A stretch of DNA of 34,588 bases, from positions 1 through 34,588 of the forward strand of contig ONGJ01000033.1 of assembly GCA_900317375.1 (NCBI GenBank), written 5' to 3'. The translations under genes and the position numbers were made by a program. The notes below the pieces were generated by a model. That model was not told the origin of the DNA and searched no databases. It saw only the letters and a program-made list of their open reading frames with translations. Source of the DNA: an uncultured Eubacteriales bacterium (lineage in GTDB: Bacteria > Bacillota > Clostridia > Oscillospirales > Oscillospiraceae). Of this stretch, positions 24,788 through 33,438 are shown piece after piece (position 1 is the first letter of the stretch; every line of letters begins with the position of its first letter).

Positions 24788-26029
24788 ATGAAGGGAAACA
24801 ACTTCTTCAAGAACAACTGGTTCCTGCTGACGATGGTGCTGGGCATGGTCGCCGGCGCGATTACCGGTGCGGTATGGCCGGGCGCCACCTGCCTCGAACC
24901 GCTGGGGACCATCTTCATCAACATGATGTTCTGCGTGGTCGTGCCGATGGTGTTCTTCTCGATTTCGAGCGCCGTGGCCAACATGGTCAGTGCGAAAAAA
25001 GCCGGCAAGGTCATGGGCGTCACGATTGTGACCTTCTTCTGCACGGCGGCCGTCGCGGCAATTATTATGTATATCATCGTACGCCTGATCCCCATCGTGC
25101 CGCAGGGCTTTGAGGCGGTCGAGACCGCCGAGGCGACCGAGATCGATGTGCCGACCCTGATCATCAACTTCTTTACCAAGCCTGACTTTATCGAGCTGTT
25201 CAGCCGCAGGGCGATCCTTCCCCTGATCGTGGCGGCGATTCTGTTCGGCTTCGGCGTCCAGCTCAACGGCGGACGCGAGACCCTGACGGCGAAGATCCTG
25301 GCGGACGTAAACGCCTGTCTGATGAAGACCATGCGCATCATCACCTACTACGCACCCATCGGCTTCTTCGGTTTCTTTGCCTACCTCGTGGCGACCTACG
25401 GCCCCTCGCTGATCGGTGCCTACGGCAAGACGATCATCATCTACTATGTGGTGGCCTTCGCGTACATGTTCATCTTTGCCCCGATCTACGCCCGCTTCGG
25501 CGGCGGCAAGGGCGCCGAGAAGGTCATGTTCAGCCACCTGTTTGCACCGGCGGCGGTGGCCTTCGGCACCTGCTCGTCCGTGGCGACGATCCCGACGAAC
25601 ATGGAGGCCTGCGAGGATACCGGCATCTCCAAGGATGTCAGCGAGATCGTGATCCCGATGGGTGCGACGATGCACATGGACGGCTCCGCCATGAGCGCCA
25701 TCATCAAGGTGGCCTTCCTGTTCGGCATCTTCGGACAGGACTTCTCTACCGGCCGGGCGATCCTGGCGATCATTGTGGCGGTGTTCTCTTCGGTGGCCAT
25801 GTCCGGCATTCCCGGCGGCGGCGGCACGGGCGAGATGGTGCTGTGCTCCATCTTCTTCCCCGAGCAGATCGGCATTGCGCTTCCCATTGCGTGGGCGCTG
25901 GGCGACCTGGTCGATCCTCCTGCCACGATGGTGAACGCGGCGATGGACTATGTCTCGACCTTCATCGTGTCGAAGTATGTGGACGGCAAGGACTGGCTGC
26001 AGAAGCAGCTTAGAAAAGTTCAAAGTTAA
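24788..26029 (+). CDS. Dicarboxylate/amino acid:cation symporter (DAACS family)
   Basis: A 413-residue membrane symporter related to GltP/SstT/DctA, which imports dicarboxylates or amino acids with H+ or Na+. The family marks are present: MMFCVVVPMVFFSISSAV, the Ser-rich AFGTCSSVATIPTNMEA re-entrant loop, PMGATMHMDGSAM, and the second hairpin MSGIPGGGGTGEM followed by WALGDLVDPPATMVNAAMD. The second ATG (24788) is preferred because AGGAGG is 9 nt upstream. The first ATG (24782) leaves only 3 nt. The last codons (KVQS then TAA) are formed by heptamer array 4, and the family fit ends just before them. It is divergent from an AraC-type regulator. The substrate is not readable. Confidence 0.9.
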   Translation: MKGNNFFKNNWFLLTMVLGMVAGAITGAVWPGATCLEPLGTIFINMMFCVVVPMVFFSISSAVANMVSAKKAGKVMGVTIVTFFCTAAVAAIIMYIIVRLIPIVPQGFEAVETAEATEIDVPTLIINFFTKPDFIELFSRRAILPLIVAAILFGFGVQLNGGRETLTAKILADVNACLMKTMRIITYYAPIGFFGFFAYLVATYGPSLIGAYGKTIIIYYVVAFAYMFIFAPIYARFGGGKGAEKVMFSHLFAPAAVAFGTCSSVATIPTNMEACEDTGISKDVSEIVIPMGATMHMDGSAMSAIIKVAFLFGIFGQDFSTGRAILAIIVAVFSSVAMSGIPGGGGTGEMVLCSIFFPEQIGIALPIAWALGDLVDPPATMVNAAMDYVSTFIVSKYVDGKDWLQKQLRKVQS

Positions 26030-26042
26030 AAGTTCAAAGTTC
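26015..26042 (+). repeat. Heptamer array 4 (4 units), overlapping the symporter stop
   Basis: Units AAAGTTC, AAAGTTA, AAAGTTC, AAAGTTC run across the symporter stop codon, which is created by the AAAGTTA variant followed by A. The array then ends just before the dapF ribosome-binding site. Confidence 0.85.
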
Positions 26043-26062
26043 AAATAAAACAGGAGAACATG

Positions 26063-26881
26063 ATGGAAATGATCCGGATGAACGGAGCGGGGAACTCGTT
26101 CTTCGTTCTGGAAGACCCGGAAGGCGAGCTGCGGCGTCGGGGCCCTGGTGCCCTGGCGCGGCAGCTTTGCCGTCCGGAGGAGGGCGAACAGACCGACGGC
26201 ATGATCGTCATCATCCCCGCCGCGGGGGACGAGGACTTCGGCATGCTGTTCTATAACGCCGACGGCAGCCTGGGCGAGATGTGCGGAAACGGTGCCCGCT
26301 GCGCCGCCCGATACGGCGTCGAGCACGGCCTGGTGCGCGACGATCAGCAGATCCGCTTTCTGGCCACGGCGGGCGAGATCCGGGGCCGGCGCATCACGGA
26401 GGACCTGTACGAGGTGCGCCTGAACAATCCCTCGGTGGTGGACCGGCACCGGCTGGCGGTGACGCCGGAGGAGACAGTGCCGTGCTGCTATGTCGAGCTG
26501 GGCAACCCCGGGATTCCCCATGCGGTGGTCCGGGTTGGGCCGGAGGCCTTTGAAGATCTGGATGCGCTGCGCGAGAGGGGCAGGGCGCTGCGGTACAGTG
26601 CATCCTTTCCCAAAGGGGCCAATGTGAGCTTTGTGTGCCCGACGGGGGAGAGCTGTGTCAGAGCCATCACTTTCGAGCGTGGGGTGGAGGACTTTACCCT
26701 GGCCTGCGGCACCGGTGCCGGCGCCATCGCGGTGAGCCTGGGCGAATCGCTGCAGGTGGCCATGCCGGGCGGGACCCTTTCCATCCGCCTGGTAAAAGAC
26801 GGCGGCACGGTGAAAGAACTGTACCTGACCGGCCCAACGGAAGTGGAGTGTTCCGGTACAGGGGACTTGACGGAAGCGTGA
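26063..26881 (+). CDS. dapF: Diaminopimelate epimerase
   Basis: A 272-residue DapF that interconverts LL- and meso-diaminopimelate for lysine and peptidoglycan. Both catalytic cysteines are in their motifs: MCGNGARCAARYG near residue 75 and TLACGTGAGAIAVS near residue 215. The N-terminus (RMNGAGNSFFVLE) is typical. The second of two adjacent ATGs was chosen (AGGAG 6 nt upstream); the first at 26060 is possible. It is flanked on both sides by heptamer arrays. The neighbours are not lysine-pathway genes, so it seems to be an isolated housekeeping or cell-wall gene, consistent with the cell-envelope theme of the window. Confidence 0.92.
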   Translation: MEMIRMNGAGNSFFVLEDPEGELRRRGPGALARQLCRPEEGEQTDGMIVIIPAAGDEDFGMLFYNADGSLGEMCGNGARCAARYGVEHGLVRDDQQIRFLATAGEIRGRRITEDLYEVRLNNPSVVDRHRLAVTPEETVPCCYVELGNPGIPHAVVRVGPEAFEDLDALRERGRALRYSASFPKGANVSFVCPTGESCVRAITFERGVEDFTLACGTGAGAIAVSLGESLQVAMPGGTLSIRLVKDGGTVKELYLTGPTEVECSGTGDLTEA

Positions 26882-26896
26882 GAAACAGGGTATATT

Positions 26897-26938
26897 AAAG
26901 ATTAAAGTTCAAAGTTCAGAGTTCGAAGTTCAAAGTGA
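26897..26938 (+). repeat. Heptamer array 5 (6 units)
   Basis: Units AAAGATT, AAAGTTC, AAAGTTC, AGAGTTC, GAAGTTC, AAAGTGA are in unbroken 7-nt phase between the dapF stop and the LCP gene. Confidence 0.85.
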
Positions 26939-26956
26939 AAAGACGAGAGACGGAAA

Positions 26957-28066
26957 TTGAAAGCTGAGAGAATAACGGATAAAAGCAGGATTATTGCGGC
27001 GGTGCTGGGCGCACTGCTGCTGACGCTGCTCTGCGCTTACGCCCTATGGGCGCGTCCGCCGGAGATTCAGGAAGAGCCTGCGCCGACCCCGACGCCGACC
27101 CCGACGCCGACGGCAAAACCCGAGCCGACCCCGACGCCGACCCCGACTCCCGAGCCCCTGCCCGAGGGCGAGGCCTTCCAGACTGAGCGGCAGGACGGTG
27201 TGTATACGGTGCTGCTGGTCGGCCTGGACCAGATGAGCATGAGCACGGATACGATCCTCGTCGGACGCGTCAATACCAAAACCCATGAGATGTCCTTTGT
27301 CAGCATCCCCCGGGACACGATCATCAACGTGGATGCCGAAATCCGGAAGATCAACGCGGTATACGCGGGCTCTGTGGCCTTCGGCGGAAACGGGATCGAT
27401 GCCCTGATGCTGCAGGTGCGGTGGCTGACCGGCATCCCCATCGACTGCTGGGCGGTGCTGGACCTGAACACCTTTATCAAGGTGATTGACGAGATCGGGG
27501 GCGTGGATTTTGACGTGCCCGTGGAGATGGAGTATTTCTTCGACGATATCGAGAAGCGCCTGTATGTGCATCTGAACCCGGGGTATCAACATTTAAACGG
27601 CATTCAGGCGATGGCGGTGTGCCGCTACCGCGAGGGCTATATCACCGGGGACCTGGGACGGATCGAGGTGCAGCATGCCTTCCTGAAGGCCTGCCTGAAG
27701 CAGATGATCACCGCAGGGAACATTCCGCATGCCCCGGCCGTGCTCAGGATTCTGAGCGAGGGGCTGACGACGAACCTGAACTCCGGAAATATCGCCTGGT
27801 TCCTGCGGCAGGCACTGCAGTGCAAAGAGGAGAATGTTCGCTTTGATACCCTGCCTGCGGACCCGAAGCTGCTGCAGGGCTACAGCTATGCGGTACCGCG
27901 CCTGGATGAATGGCTGGCGATGATCAACGCGGATCTGAACCCCTATGAGGAGCCGATTACCCAGTGGCAGCTGAACCTGGTTTACTGCGACTGGATGGGA
28001 CACTACTATGGTACGAACGGTTTGGACGGAGAGTGGTATTATGATCAGGGCGAAAACCTTGAATAA
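26957..28066 (+). CDS. LytR-CpsA-Psr (LCP) family glycopolymer ligase
   Basis: A 369-residue type II membrane protein. LCP proteins transfer lipid-linked teichoic acids or capsules onto peptidoglycan. A short basic start and one membrane helix (residues 11-31) are followed by a Pro-Thr linker (about residues 42-67, encoded by repeated CCGACG/CCGACC codons). The LCP domain then follows: YTVLLVGLDQ, STDTILVGRVN, FVSIPRDTIINV with the conserved Arg/Asp, INAVYAGS, and VCRYREGYITGDLGRIEVQHAFL. The start is TTG at 26957 with only a weak ribosome-binding site. It is unlinked to the operon at 8729-20699 by 6 kb but is a functional candidate to anchor the phosphonate-bearing polymer. That link is inference. 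Confidence 0.9.
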   Translation: MKAERITDKSRIIAAVLGALLLTLLCAYALWARPPEIQEEPAPTPTPTPTPTAKPEPTPTPTPTPEPLPEGEAFQTERQDGVYTVLLVGLDQMSMSTDTILVGRVNTKTHEMSFVSIPRDTIINVDAEIRKINAVYAGSVAFGGNGIDALMLQVRWLTGIPIDCWAVLDLNTFIKVIDEIGGVDFDVPVEMEYFFDDIEKRLYVHLNPGYQHLNGIQAMAVCRYREGYITGDLGRIEVQHAFLKACLKQMITAGNIPHAPAVLRILSEGLTTNLNSGNIAWFLRQALQCKEENVRFDTLPADPKLLQGYSYAVPRLDEWLAMINADLNPYEEPITQWQLNLVYCDWMGHYYGTNGLDGEWYYDQGENLE

Positions 28067-28120
28067 AGTTCAAAGTTCAAAGTTTAAAGTTCAAATAACA
28101 AAGTACAGAGTTCAAAGTTC
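28065..28120 (+). repeat. Heptamer array 6 (8 units)
   Basis: Eight in-phase units begin inside the TAA stop of the LCP gene: AAAGTTC twice, AAAGTTT, AAAGTTC, AAATAAC, AAAGTAC, AGAGTTC, AAAGTTC. A less regular tail (AAATTGA, AGTTC, AGAGTGA) runs to about 28140. Confidence 0.88.
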
Positions 28121-28162
28121 AAATTGATAGTTCAGAGTGAATAGACGGGGGATAGTGGGAAG

Positions 28163-28834
28163 ATGACGTTTCAGGATATTTTCAAGTCCAGCTTTGTGGA
28201 GAATGTCGAGGCGATCAGCGTTCTGGACATGGCGCTGGCCATGGTGCTGGCGTTCGGGGTCGGCCTGTTCATATTCTTCATCTACAAGAAAACCTATGCT
28301 GGCGTGATGTATTCCTCGGGCTTCGGCGTGACGCTGATTGCACTGACGATGATCACGACGCTGGTCATTCTGGCGGTGACCTCCAATGTGGTGCTGTCGC
28401 TGGGCATGGTCGGCGCGCTGTCCATCGTGCGCTTCCGTACCGCCATCAAGGAGCCTATGGACATCGCCTTCCTGTTCTGGGCGATTGCCGTGGGCATCGT
28501 GCTGGCAGCGGGGATGATCCAACTGGCGGTGTTCGGAAGCCTGTTTATCGGGGTCATCCTGTTCCTTTTCGCCAACCGCAAGGAGATGACGAATCCGTAC
28601 ATCGTGGTGCTGACCTGCGACGGACAAAAGAGCGAGAATAAGGCCCGGGAGTACTTGGTCAAGCACACAAAGCGCTGCAGCATAAAGAGCAAGACGGCAC
28701 AGAAAGGCCGGATTGAGCTGACCTGCGAGGTGCGCCTGCGTGAGAGCGATACGGACTTTATCAACGAACTGAGCGAGATGGACGGCGTCGAATCGGCGGT
28801 GCTGGTCAGCTATAACGGGGACTATATGAGCTGA
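28163..28834 (+). CDS. DUF4956 membrane protein
   Basis: A 223-residue protein. The first 140 residues hold several hydrophobic helices, including LGMVGALSIVRFRTAIKEP, a hallmark of DUF4956. A soluble C-terminal domain of about 80 residues (PYIVVLTCDGQKSENKAREYL onward) has an alternating ferredoxin-like look. Family knowledge: DUF4956 genes often sit with VTC-domain polyphosphate polymerases, CotH-like proteins and polysaccharide-binding beta-helix proteins. Here the beta-helix protein follows 13 bp downstream and polyphosphate kinases lie 3-5 kb further, but no VTC or CotH gene is in the window. A GGGGGA stretch precedes the ATG. The function is unknown. Confidence 0.85.
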   Translation: MTFQDIFKSSFVENVEAISVLDMALAMVLAFGVGLFIFFIYKKTYAGVMYSSGFGVTLIALTMITTLVILAVTSNVVLSLGMVGALSIVRFRTAIKEPMDIAFLFWAIAVGIVLAAGMIQLAVFGSLFIGVILFLFANRKEMTNPYIVVLTCDGQKSENKAREYLVKHTKRCSIKSKTAQKGRIELTCEVRLRESDTDFINELSEMDGVESAVLVSYNGDYMS

Positions 28835-28847
28835 GGGGGAGCGGAAC

Positions 28848-30410
28848 GTGTCCACACATCGCCATATTGACGCGATCTGCATCACCGTACTGATCTGCAC
28901 GCTGGCCCTCACGATCCTGTTTATGAACGGCAGGGTGCTGGGGCTGCAGACGCCGGCCGAGGTAGAGGCCGGGGAGAATGCCGAGTCGCCCTGGTTTACG
29001 GCAAACGACCGGGACGGAAGCTGGAGAAGTGAAGGCGCGACGAGGATTCTGCTGAATGGCTCCGAGGCTGTCGTCCGGGGCGGCGGTGCGTTTATATACG
29101 GCAAGACCGTGTTCATCACCGGCCCGGGGCGCTACGTGGTCTCCGGGACCCTGGAGGATGGACGCCTGGTGGTGGATGCAAACAGCGAATCCAAGGTGTG
29201 GATCCGGTTGAGTGGGGCGGATATCCGCTGCAGCGACGATGCCTGCATCCGGGTGGAGCAGGCGGAAAAAGTCTTCCTGACTCTCGCCGAGGGGACGGTC
29301 AACCGGCTTGAGACAAGGGGCTTCGGGGACGAGGTCCTGGCAGCCGGGGTGGACGGCACGCTGTTTTCGCGGGACGATCTGGCCCTGAACGGGACGGGCA
29401 GCCTGGAGGTCCTGGCGGCTTGCGAAAACGGGATCGTCTCGAACGACGACCTGATTATCGCGGGCGGCAGCATCACGGTGACGGCGGACGGCGATGCCCT
29501 GCATGCCAACGACACCCTGCGCATCGCGGATGCCGAGCTGACGCTTTCCGCCGGCGATGACGGCATCGCCCTGACCGGGGTCGAGGGCGGTCTGATTCTG
29601 GCCTCGGGCACGGTCACGGTACAGAGCGGGGATAAAGGCCTCGCCGCCGGGGACAGCGTGCTGATGCTCGGGGGGACCGTCAACCTGAATGCGGGGGCGG
29701 ACGGGATCGGCGCTGCCGGCACCGTGCGCATCGAGGACGGGACGCTGAATATCTGCTCCGGTGACGACGGCATCCACGCCGATACCGCGGTCGAGATTGC
29801 GGGCGGGACCGTGCGCATTTCGGACTGCTGGGAGGGCATCGAGGCCCGGCTCATCGACGTGTCGGGCGGCGAGACCTTCATCTCGTCCCGGGACGACGGC
29901 CTGAACGCTAACGGCAGTGCCGGCTTCGGCAGCGGCACAGAGACGGACGAAGAGACCCGGATCGCCGTCAGCGATGGAAGCGTCACCGTGGTGAACAGCA
30001 CGGGGCGGGACGCCGACGGCTTCGATTCGAACGGGGACATCCTCATCTCCGGCGGCCGTGTCTGTGTCAGCATGCTGAACAGCGGGTCGACCAAGGCGCT
30101 GGACTACGGCAGCGAGAACGGCGGCGTGCTGAATATCAGCGGCGGCGAGGTCATCGCCTGCGGCAGCGACAGTCTCGACGAGGGCTTCGGCGAAGGGTCC
30201 GAACAGGGCCTGATTCACTACCTCAGCCGGCGCGGCGTTCCCGGCGGGACGGTCATTCGCCTGGAGGACAAAAAGGGCACGCTCCTGCTGGAATACGAGG
30301 TGCCGTACAGCTTCTCCTCTGCGGTGCTGAGCTGCCCGGGTCTGCAGAAAGGCGAGACATACCGGCTCATCATCGGCGACAGAGTTGAAGAGTTAAAAGT
30401 TCAAAGTTAA
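28848..30410 (+). CDS. Cthe_2159-type polysaccharide-binding beta-helix protein
   Basis: A 520-residue secreted or membrane-anchored protein. It has one N-terminal hydrophobic helix (residues 10-30) and then a long right-handed beta-helix of short repeats, each like IxGGTVxxxxGDDGIxAxxxVxIxGG. It resembles the Cthe_2159 / carbohydrate-binding (DUF4353-type) family, known to bind pectic polysaccharides. Many Asp-Gly and Gly-Asp turns could bind calcium. The start is GTG with GGGAG 6 nt upstream, directly after the DUF4956 gene, so the two are one transcript. The last codons (LKVQS then TAA) come from heptamer array 7, giving the same tail as the unrelated symporter. The ligand in this organism is not known. 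Confidence 0.82.
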   Translation: MSTHRHIDAICITVLICTLALTILFMNGRVLGLQTPAEVEAGENAESPWFTANDRDGSWRSEGATRILLNGSEAVVRGGGAFIYGKTVFITGPGRYVVSGTLEDGRLVVDANSESKVWIRLSGADIRCSDDACIRVEQAEKVFLTLAEGTVNRLETRGFGDEVLAAGVDGTLFSRDDLALNGTGSLEVLAACENGIVSNDDLIIAGGSITVTADGDALHANDTLRIADAELTLSAGDDGIALTGVEGGLILASGTVTVQSGDKGLAAGDSVLMLGGTVNLNAGADGIGAAGTVRIEDGTLNICSGDDGIHADTAVEIAGGTVRISDCWEGIEARLIDVSGGETFISSRDDGLNANGSAGFGSGTETDEETRIAVSDGSVTVVNSTGRDADGFDSNGDILISGGRVCVSMLNSGSTKALDYGSENGGVLNISGGEVIACGSDSLDEGFGEGSEQGLIHYLSRRGVPGGTVIRLEDKKGTLLLEYEVPYSFSSAVLSCPGLQKGETYRLIIGDRVEELKVQS

Positions 30411-30416
30411 AAGTTC
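30389..30416 (+). repeat. Heptamer array 7 (4 units), overlapping the beta-helix gene stop
   Basis: Units AGAGTTA, AAAGTTC, AAAGTTA, AAAGTTC. The TAA at 30408-30410 is created by the junction of two units, as at the symporter stop. Confidence 0.82.
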
Positions 30417-30435
30417 AAATATCAGATTATTTGGC

Positions 30436-30463
30436 TTGACAAATAACGAAAAGCGGATATAAT
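30436..30463 (+). promoter_or_regulatory. Consensus sigma-A promoter of metK
   Basis: A perfect TTGACA -35 box (30436-30441), a 16-nt spacer and a perfect TATAAT -10 box (30458-30463) lie about 15 bp before the riboswitch. Confidence 0.88.
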
Positions 30464-30478
30464 ACAGGTACAATTAAA

Positions 30479-30576
30479 CACCTTATCAAGAGCGGTGGAG
30501 GGAACGGCCCTGTGAAGCCCGGCAACCTGCAGCATGCAAGGTGCCAAATCCGGCGGTGAGACGAAAGATGAGGCTT
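30479..30576 (+). ncRNA. SAM-I (S-box) riboswitch
   Basis: All core elements of the S-box aptamer are in order: CTTATCAAGAG, GGTGGAGGGA, CTGTGAAGCCC, GGCAACC, the AAGGTGCCAAATCC block, and GATGAGG closing helix P1 with CCTTATC. The transcription terminator and the metK gene follow. Binding of S-adenosylmethionine should favour termination, giving feedback control of metK. Confidence 0.96.
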
Positions 30577-30593
30577 TGAAGCATGTTTTTCCG

Positions 30594-30620
30594 TGCCCCG
30601 GATGCGTCCGGGGCATTTTT
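30594..30620 (+). terminator. Riboswitch-controlled terminator
   Basis: A 9-bp GC-rich stem (30594-30602 with 30607-30615) closes a TGCG loop and is followed by five T. It is the expression platform of the SAM-I riboswitch. Confidence 0.92.
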
Positions 30621-30652
30621 CTGCGCACGGATAAGAGAAAAGGAGAAAAGCT

Positions 30653-31804
30653 ATGAGTCACTATTTCTTTACTTCCGAGTCGGTCACCGAGGGGCATCCG
30701 GATAAAATCTGCGACCAGATTTCCGATGCGGTGCTGGACGCCATCCTCGAGAAGGATCCCAACGGGCGCGTCGCCTGCGAGACGACGGCCTCTACGGGCC
30801 TCGTGCACATCATGGGTGAGATCAGCACGAACTGCTATGTCGATATCCAGAAGATTGCCCGCGAGGTCATCCGCGAGATCGGCTATGACCGGGCAAAGTA
30901 CGGCTTCGACTGCGACACCTGCGGCATCCTTGTCAACATCGACGAACAGTCCAGCGACATCGCCCTGGGCACCAACGACGAGGTCGGCGGCGCGGGCGAT
31001 CAGGGCATGATGTTCGGCTACGCCTGCGACGAGACGCCCGAAAAGATGCCCCTGGCCATTTCCCTGGCCCACAAAATGGCGAGGCGCCTGACCCAGGTGC
31101 GCAAGGAGAAGCTGGTGGATTATCTGCGGCCGGATGGCAAGACCCAGGTGACGGTGGAGTATGACGAGAACCGCAATCCCGTGCGCGTGGACACGGTGGT
31201 CCTGTCGACCCAGCATGCGCCGCTTGCGGGCCTGGATCAGATCCGCGAGGATATGATCAACCTGGTCATCAAGCCGACCATCCCCGCAGAGCTGCTGGAT
31301 GAGAGGACAAAGTTCTATGTGAACCCGACCGGGCGTTTCGTGATCGGGGGGCCGCAGGGCGACTCTGGCCTCACAGGCCGCAAGATCATCGTTGACACCT
31401 ACGGCGGCAGCGCTCCCCACGGCGGCGGCGCCTTCTCGGGCAAGGACCCGACCAAGGTAGACCGCAGCGCGGCCTACGCGGCGCGCTGGGTGGCGAAGAA
31501 CGTGGTGGCGGCAGGCCTGGCAAAGCGCTGCCAGATCCAGCTGGCTTACGCCATCGGCGTGGCCGAGCCGGTCAGCATCCTGGTCGAGACCTTCGGGACC
31601 GGCACGGTATCGGACGATGTGCTGTCCAGGGCAGTCTCTGAGGTGTTTGACTTCCGCCCGGGCGCCATCATCCGCGAGCTCGACCTGCGCAAGCCGATCT
31701 ACCGCCGCCTTGCCGCCTACGGCCACATGGGCCGCGAGGACCTGGGCGTCCGCTGGGAAGCCTGCGACAAGGTGGACGCGCTGAAAGCCGCAGTAAAGAA
31801 ATAA
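30653..31804 (+). CDS. metK: S-adenosylmethionine synthetase
   Basis: A 383-residue MetK that makes S-adenosylmethionine from ATP and methionine. The diagnostic blocks are present: [22 protein letters not shown], the [19 protein letters not shown] methionine/ATP loop, [20 protein letters not shown], and [25 protein letters not shown] lies 7 nt before the ATG. The length fits the family. It is under SAM-I riboswitch control and ends in an efficient terminator. Functionally it stands upstream of the SAH genes at 21176-23752, whose hydrolase is broken, so the methyl cycle in this strain may rely on the deaminase or on an unlinked nucleosidase. Confidence 0.97.
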   Translation: MSHYFFTSESVTEGHPDKICDQISDAVLDAILEKDPNGRVACETTASTGLVHIMGEISTNCYVDIQKIAREVIREIGYDRAKYGFDCDTCGILVNIDEQSSDIALGTNDEVGGAGDQGMMFGYACDETPEKMPLAISLAHKMARRLTQVRKEKLVDYLRPDGKTQVTVEYDENRNPVRVDTVVLSTQHAPLAGLDQIREDMINLVIKPTIPAELLDERTKFYVNPTGRFVIGGPQGDSGLTGRKIIVDTYGGSAPHGGGAFSGKDPTKVDRSAAYAARWVAKNVVAAGLAKRCQIQLAYAIGVAEPVSILVETFGTGTVSDDVLSRAVSEVFDFRPGAIIRELDLRKPIYRRLAAYGHMGREDLGVRWEACDKVDALKAAVKK

Positions 31805-31805
31805 T

Positions 31806-31847
31806 AAAGTTAAAAGATCAAAGATCAAAGTTCAAAGACGAGAGTTT
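31806..31847 (+). repeat. Heptamer array 8 (6 units)
   Basis: Units AAAGTTA, AAAGATC, AAAGATC, AAAGTTC, AAAGACG, AGAGTTT start 1 bp after the metK stop and end exactly at the terminator stem. Confidence 0.85.
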
Positions 31848-31873
31848 AAGGGGGCTGCGGCCCCCTTTCTTTT
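31848..31873 (+). terminator. metK terminator
   Basis: An 8-bp AAGGGGGC stem (31848-31855 with 31860-31867) closes a TGCG loop and is followed by TCTTTT. Heptamer arrays of opposite orientation flank it on both sides. Confidence 0.9.
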
Positions 31874-31880
31874 ATAGCGA

Positions 31881-31894
31881 AACTTTGAACTTTG
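31881..31894 (-). repeat. Heptamer array 9 (2 units, inverted)
   Basis: Two AACTTTG units are the complement of the AAAGTTC type. They face array 8 across the metK terminator and abut the ppk2 promoter. Confidence 0.65.
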
Positions 31895-31896
31895 AA

Positions 31897-31925
31897 TTGA
31901 CTTCATGGCATAGACAGCGTAAAAT
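31897..31925 (+). promoter_or_regulatory. Sigma-A-like promoter of the PPK2 gene
   Basis: A TTGACT -35 box (31897-31902), a 17-nt spacer and a TAAAAT -10 box (31920-31925) lie about 43 bp before the start codon. Confidence 0.8.
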
Positions 31926-31968
31926 AGAAGCACCTTATACGAAAATTCACATCCTGGAGGGGTTGAAA

Positions 31969-33438
31969 ATGCTCAAAGAGTACAAAGGCGCGAAGGACGA
32001 GGACAACCAAAAACTGAAAACCGAGGTCAAGGCCCTGCGTGAGCGCCTGATCGCACAGCAGCAGCTGGTCCGCGAGACAAAGCTGCCCATCATCGTCCTG
32101 CTCGAGGGCTGGGCGGCTGCGGGAAAGGGAAGCATGATCAGCGCCCTCATCAGCGAGATCGACCCCCGCTTCTACAATGTGGTTTCCCCGGTGGTGCTCC
32201 CGGAACGGGAAGAGCGTTACCCCTTCCTGTATCAGTACGCAGGCGCCATCCCCGAAAACGGGAAGATCATGTTTTATGACTCGGGCTGGATGGAGGGCGC
32301 GGTCCGGAAATACCTGCGCCGTGACATCACGCGGGAGGAGTATAAAAAGCGGATCCGCTCGGTCAACGAGTTCGAGCGCCAGCTGCGCGACGGCGGTTAT
32401 CTGGTGCTGAAGTTCTTCCTGCATATCGACAGGGACGAACAGCACAAACGGCTTCATGCCCTGAAAGAGAATTTCGAGACCGAGTGGCGTGTGACCGATG
32501 ACGACCTGTGGCAGCACCGCGAGTACAAGCTGTTCCGGGATACCTATGATGACTTTATGGAGCAGACCGGGAAGGTTCTCCCATGGCACATCCTGGACGG
32601 CACGAAAAAGCTGACCGCGACCCGTGATGCCCTGCAGCTGCTGGTGGATTCGATTGATGATGTCCTGGAAAACGGCAAATATGTCGGTAAACCCTTCAAG
32701 GAGAGCTTCCCCCTGAAGAAGATGCAGAAGCTCAGCGAGGTGGACCTCTCGCCCTCTCTCGAGGACGAGGAATACCGCAAAGAACTCAAAAAGCTGCAGA
32801 AGCGCCTGGGCGAGCTGCACAACACGGTCTACCGCAAAAAGATTCCGGTGATTCTCTGCTACGAGGGCTGGGACGCGGCCGGCAAGGGCGGCAACATCCG
32901 GCGGATTTCCAAGCCGCTGGACCCGCGCGGCTTCGATGTGATGCCCATCGCCTCGCCGGAGCCGCATGAGCTGAACCGGCAGTATCTCTGGCGCTTCTGG
33001 ACCAGGCTGCCGCGCAGCGGGCATATCTGCATCTTTGACCGCACCTGGTACGGCCGTGTGATGGTCGAGCGCCTTGAGGGCTTCTGCAGCGAGGACGACT
33101 GGAAGCGCGCCTACAACGAGATCAACGAGTTCGAGCGCCAGCTCACCGACTGGGGCGCCGTGGTGCTGAAGTTCTGGATTCACATCGACCAGGAGACCCA
33201 GCTTGCGCGCTTCACCGACCGCCAGAACACGCCCGAAAAGCAGTGGAAGCTGACCGAAGAGGACTGGCGCAACCGCGAGAAGTGGCCGGAGTATGAAGCG
33301 GCCGTTGACGAGATGCTGCAGAAGACCAGCACCGAGAACGCCCCCTGGTACATCATCGAGTCGAACGACAAAAAATACGCCCGCATCCGGACGCTGAAGA
33401 TCCTCATCAAAGCCCTGGAAAAGAGAATCGAAGAATAA
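31969..33438 (+). CDS. pap: Polyphosphate:AMP phosphotransferase (two fused PPK2 domains)
   Basis: A 489-residue PPK2-family enzyme with two tandem domains, the arrangement of polyphosphate:AMP phosphotransferases, which use polyphosphate to make ADP from AMP. Domain 1 (residues about 10-240) has Walker A LLEGWAAAGKGSM, but its Walker B region reads MFYDSGWMEGAV, a departure from the usual DRSWYGR. Domain 2 (about 255-489) has YEGWDAAGKGG and FDRTWYGRVMVERLEGF intact, so it is the likely active site. The start at 31969 has GGAGG 8 nt upstream. The frame opens earlier (31885), but that part is heptamer and promoter DNA. ppk1 follows 209 bp downstream, giving a polyphosphate module. The exact nucleotide substrate is inferred. 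Confidence 0.88.
   Translation: MLKEYKGAKDEDNQKLKTEVKALRERLIAQQQLVRETKLPIIVLLEGWAAAGKGSMISALISEIDPRFYNVVSPVVLPEREERYPFLYQYAGAIPENGKIMFYDSGWMEGAVRKYLRRDITREEYKKRIRSVNEFERQLRDGGYLVLKFFLHIDRDEQHKRLHALKENFETEWRVTDDDLWQHREYKLFRDTYDDFMEQTGKVLPWHILDGTKKLTATRDALQLLVDSIDDVLENGKYVGKPFKESFPLKKMQKLSEVDLSPSLEDEEYRKELKKLQKRLGELHNTVYRKKIPVILCYEGWDAAGKGGNIRRISKPLDPRGFDVMPIASPEPHELNRQYLWRFWTRLPRSGHICIFDRTWYGRVMVERLEGFCSEDDWKRAYNEINEFERQLTDWGAVVLKFWIHIDQETQLARFTDRQNTPEKQWKLTEEDWRNREKWPEYEAAVDEMLQKTSTENAPWYIIESNDKKYARIRTLKILIKALEKRIEE

Noticed and set aside
27078-27155. CCGACG/CCGACC tandem repeat as a mobile or regulatory repeat
   Set aside because: It encodes the Pro-Thr linker of the LCP protein in frame, a common low-complexity spacer.
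31885-31968. Earlier start for the PPK2 gene
   Set aside because: The extra residues are encoded by heptamer and promoter DNA. The ATG at 31969 has a GGAGG site.
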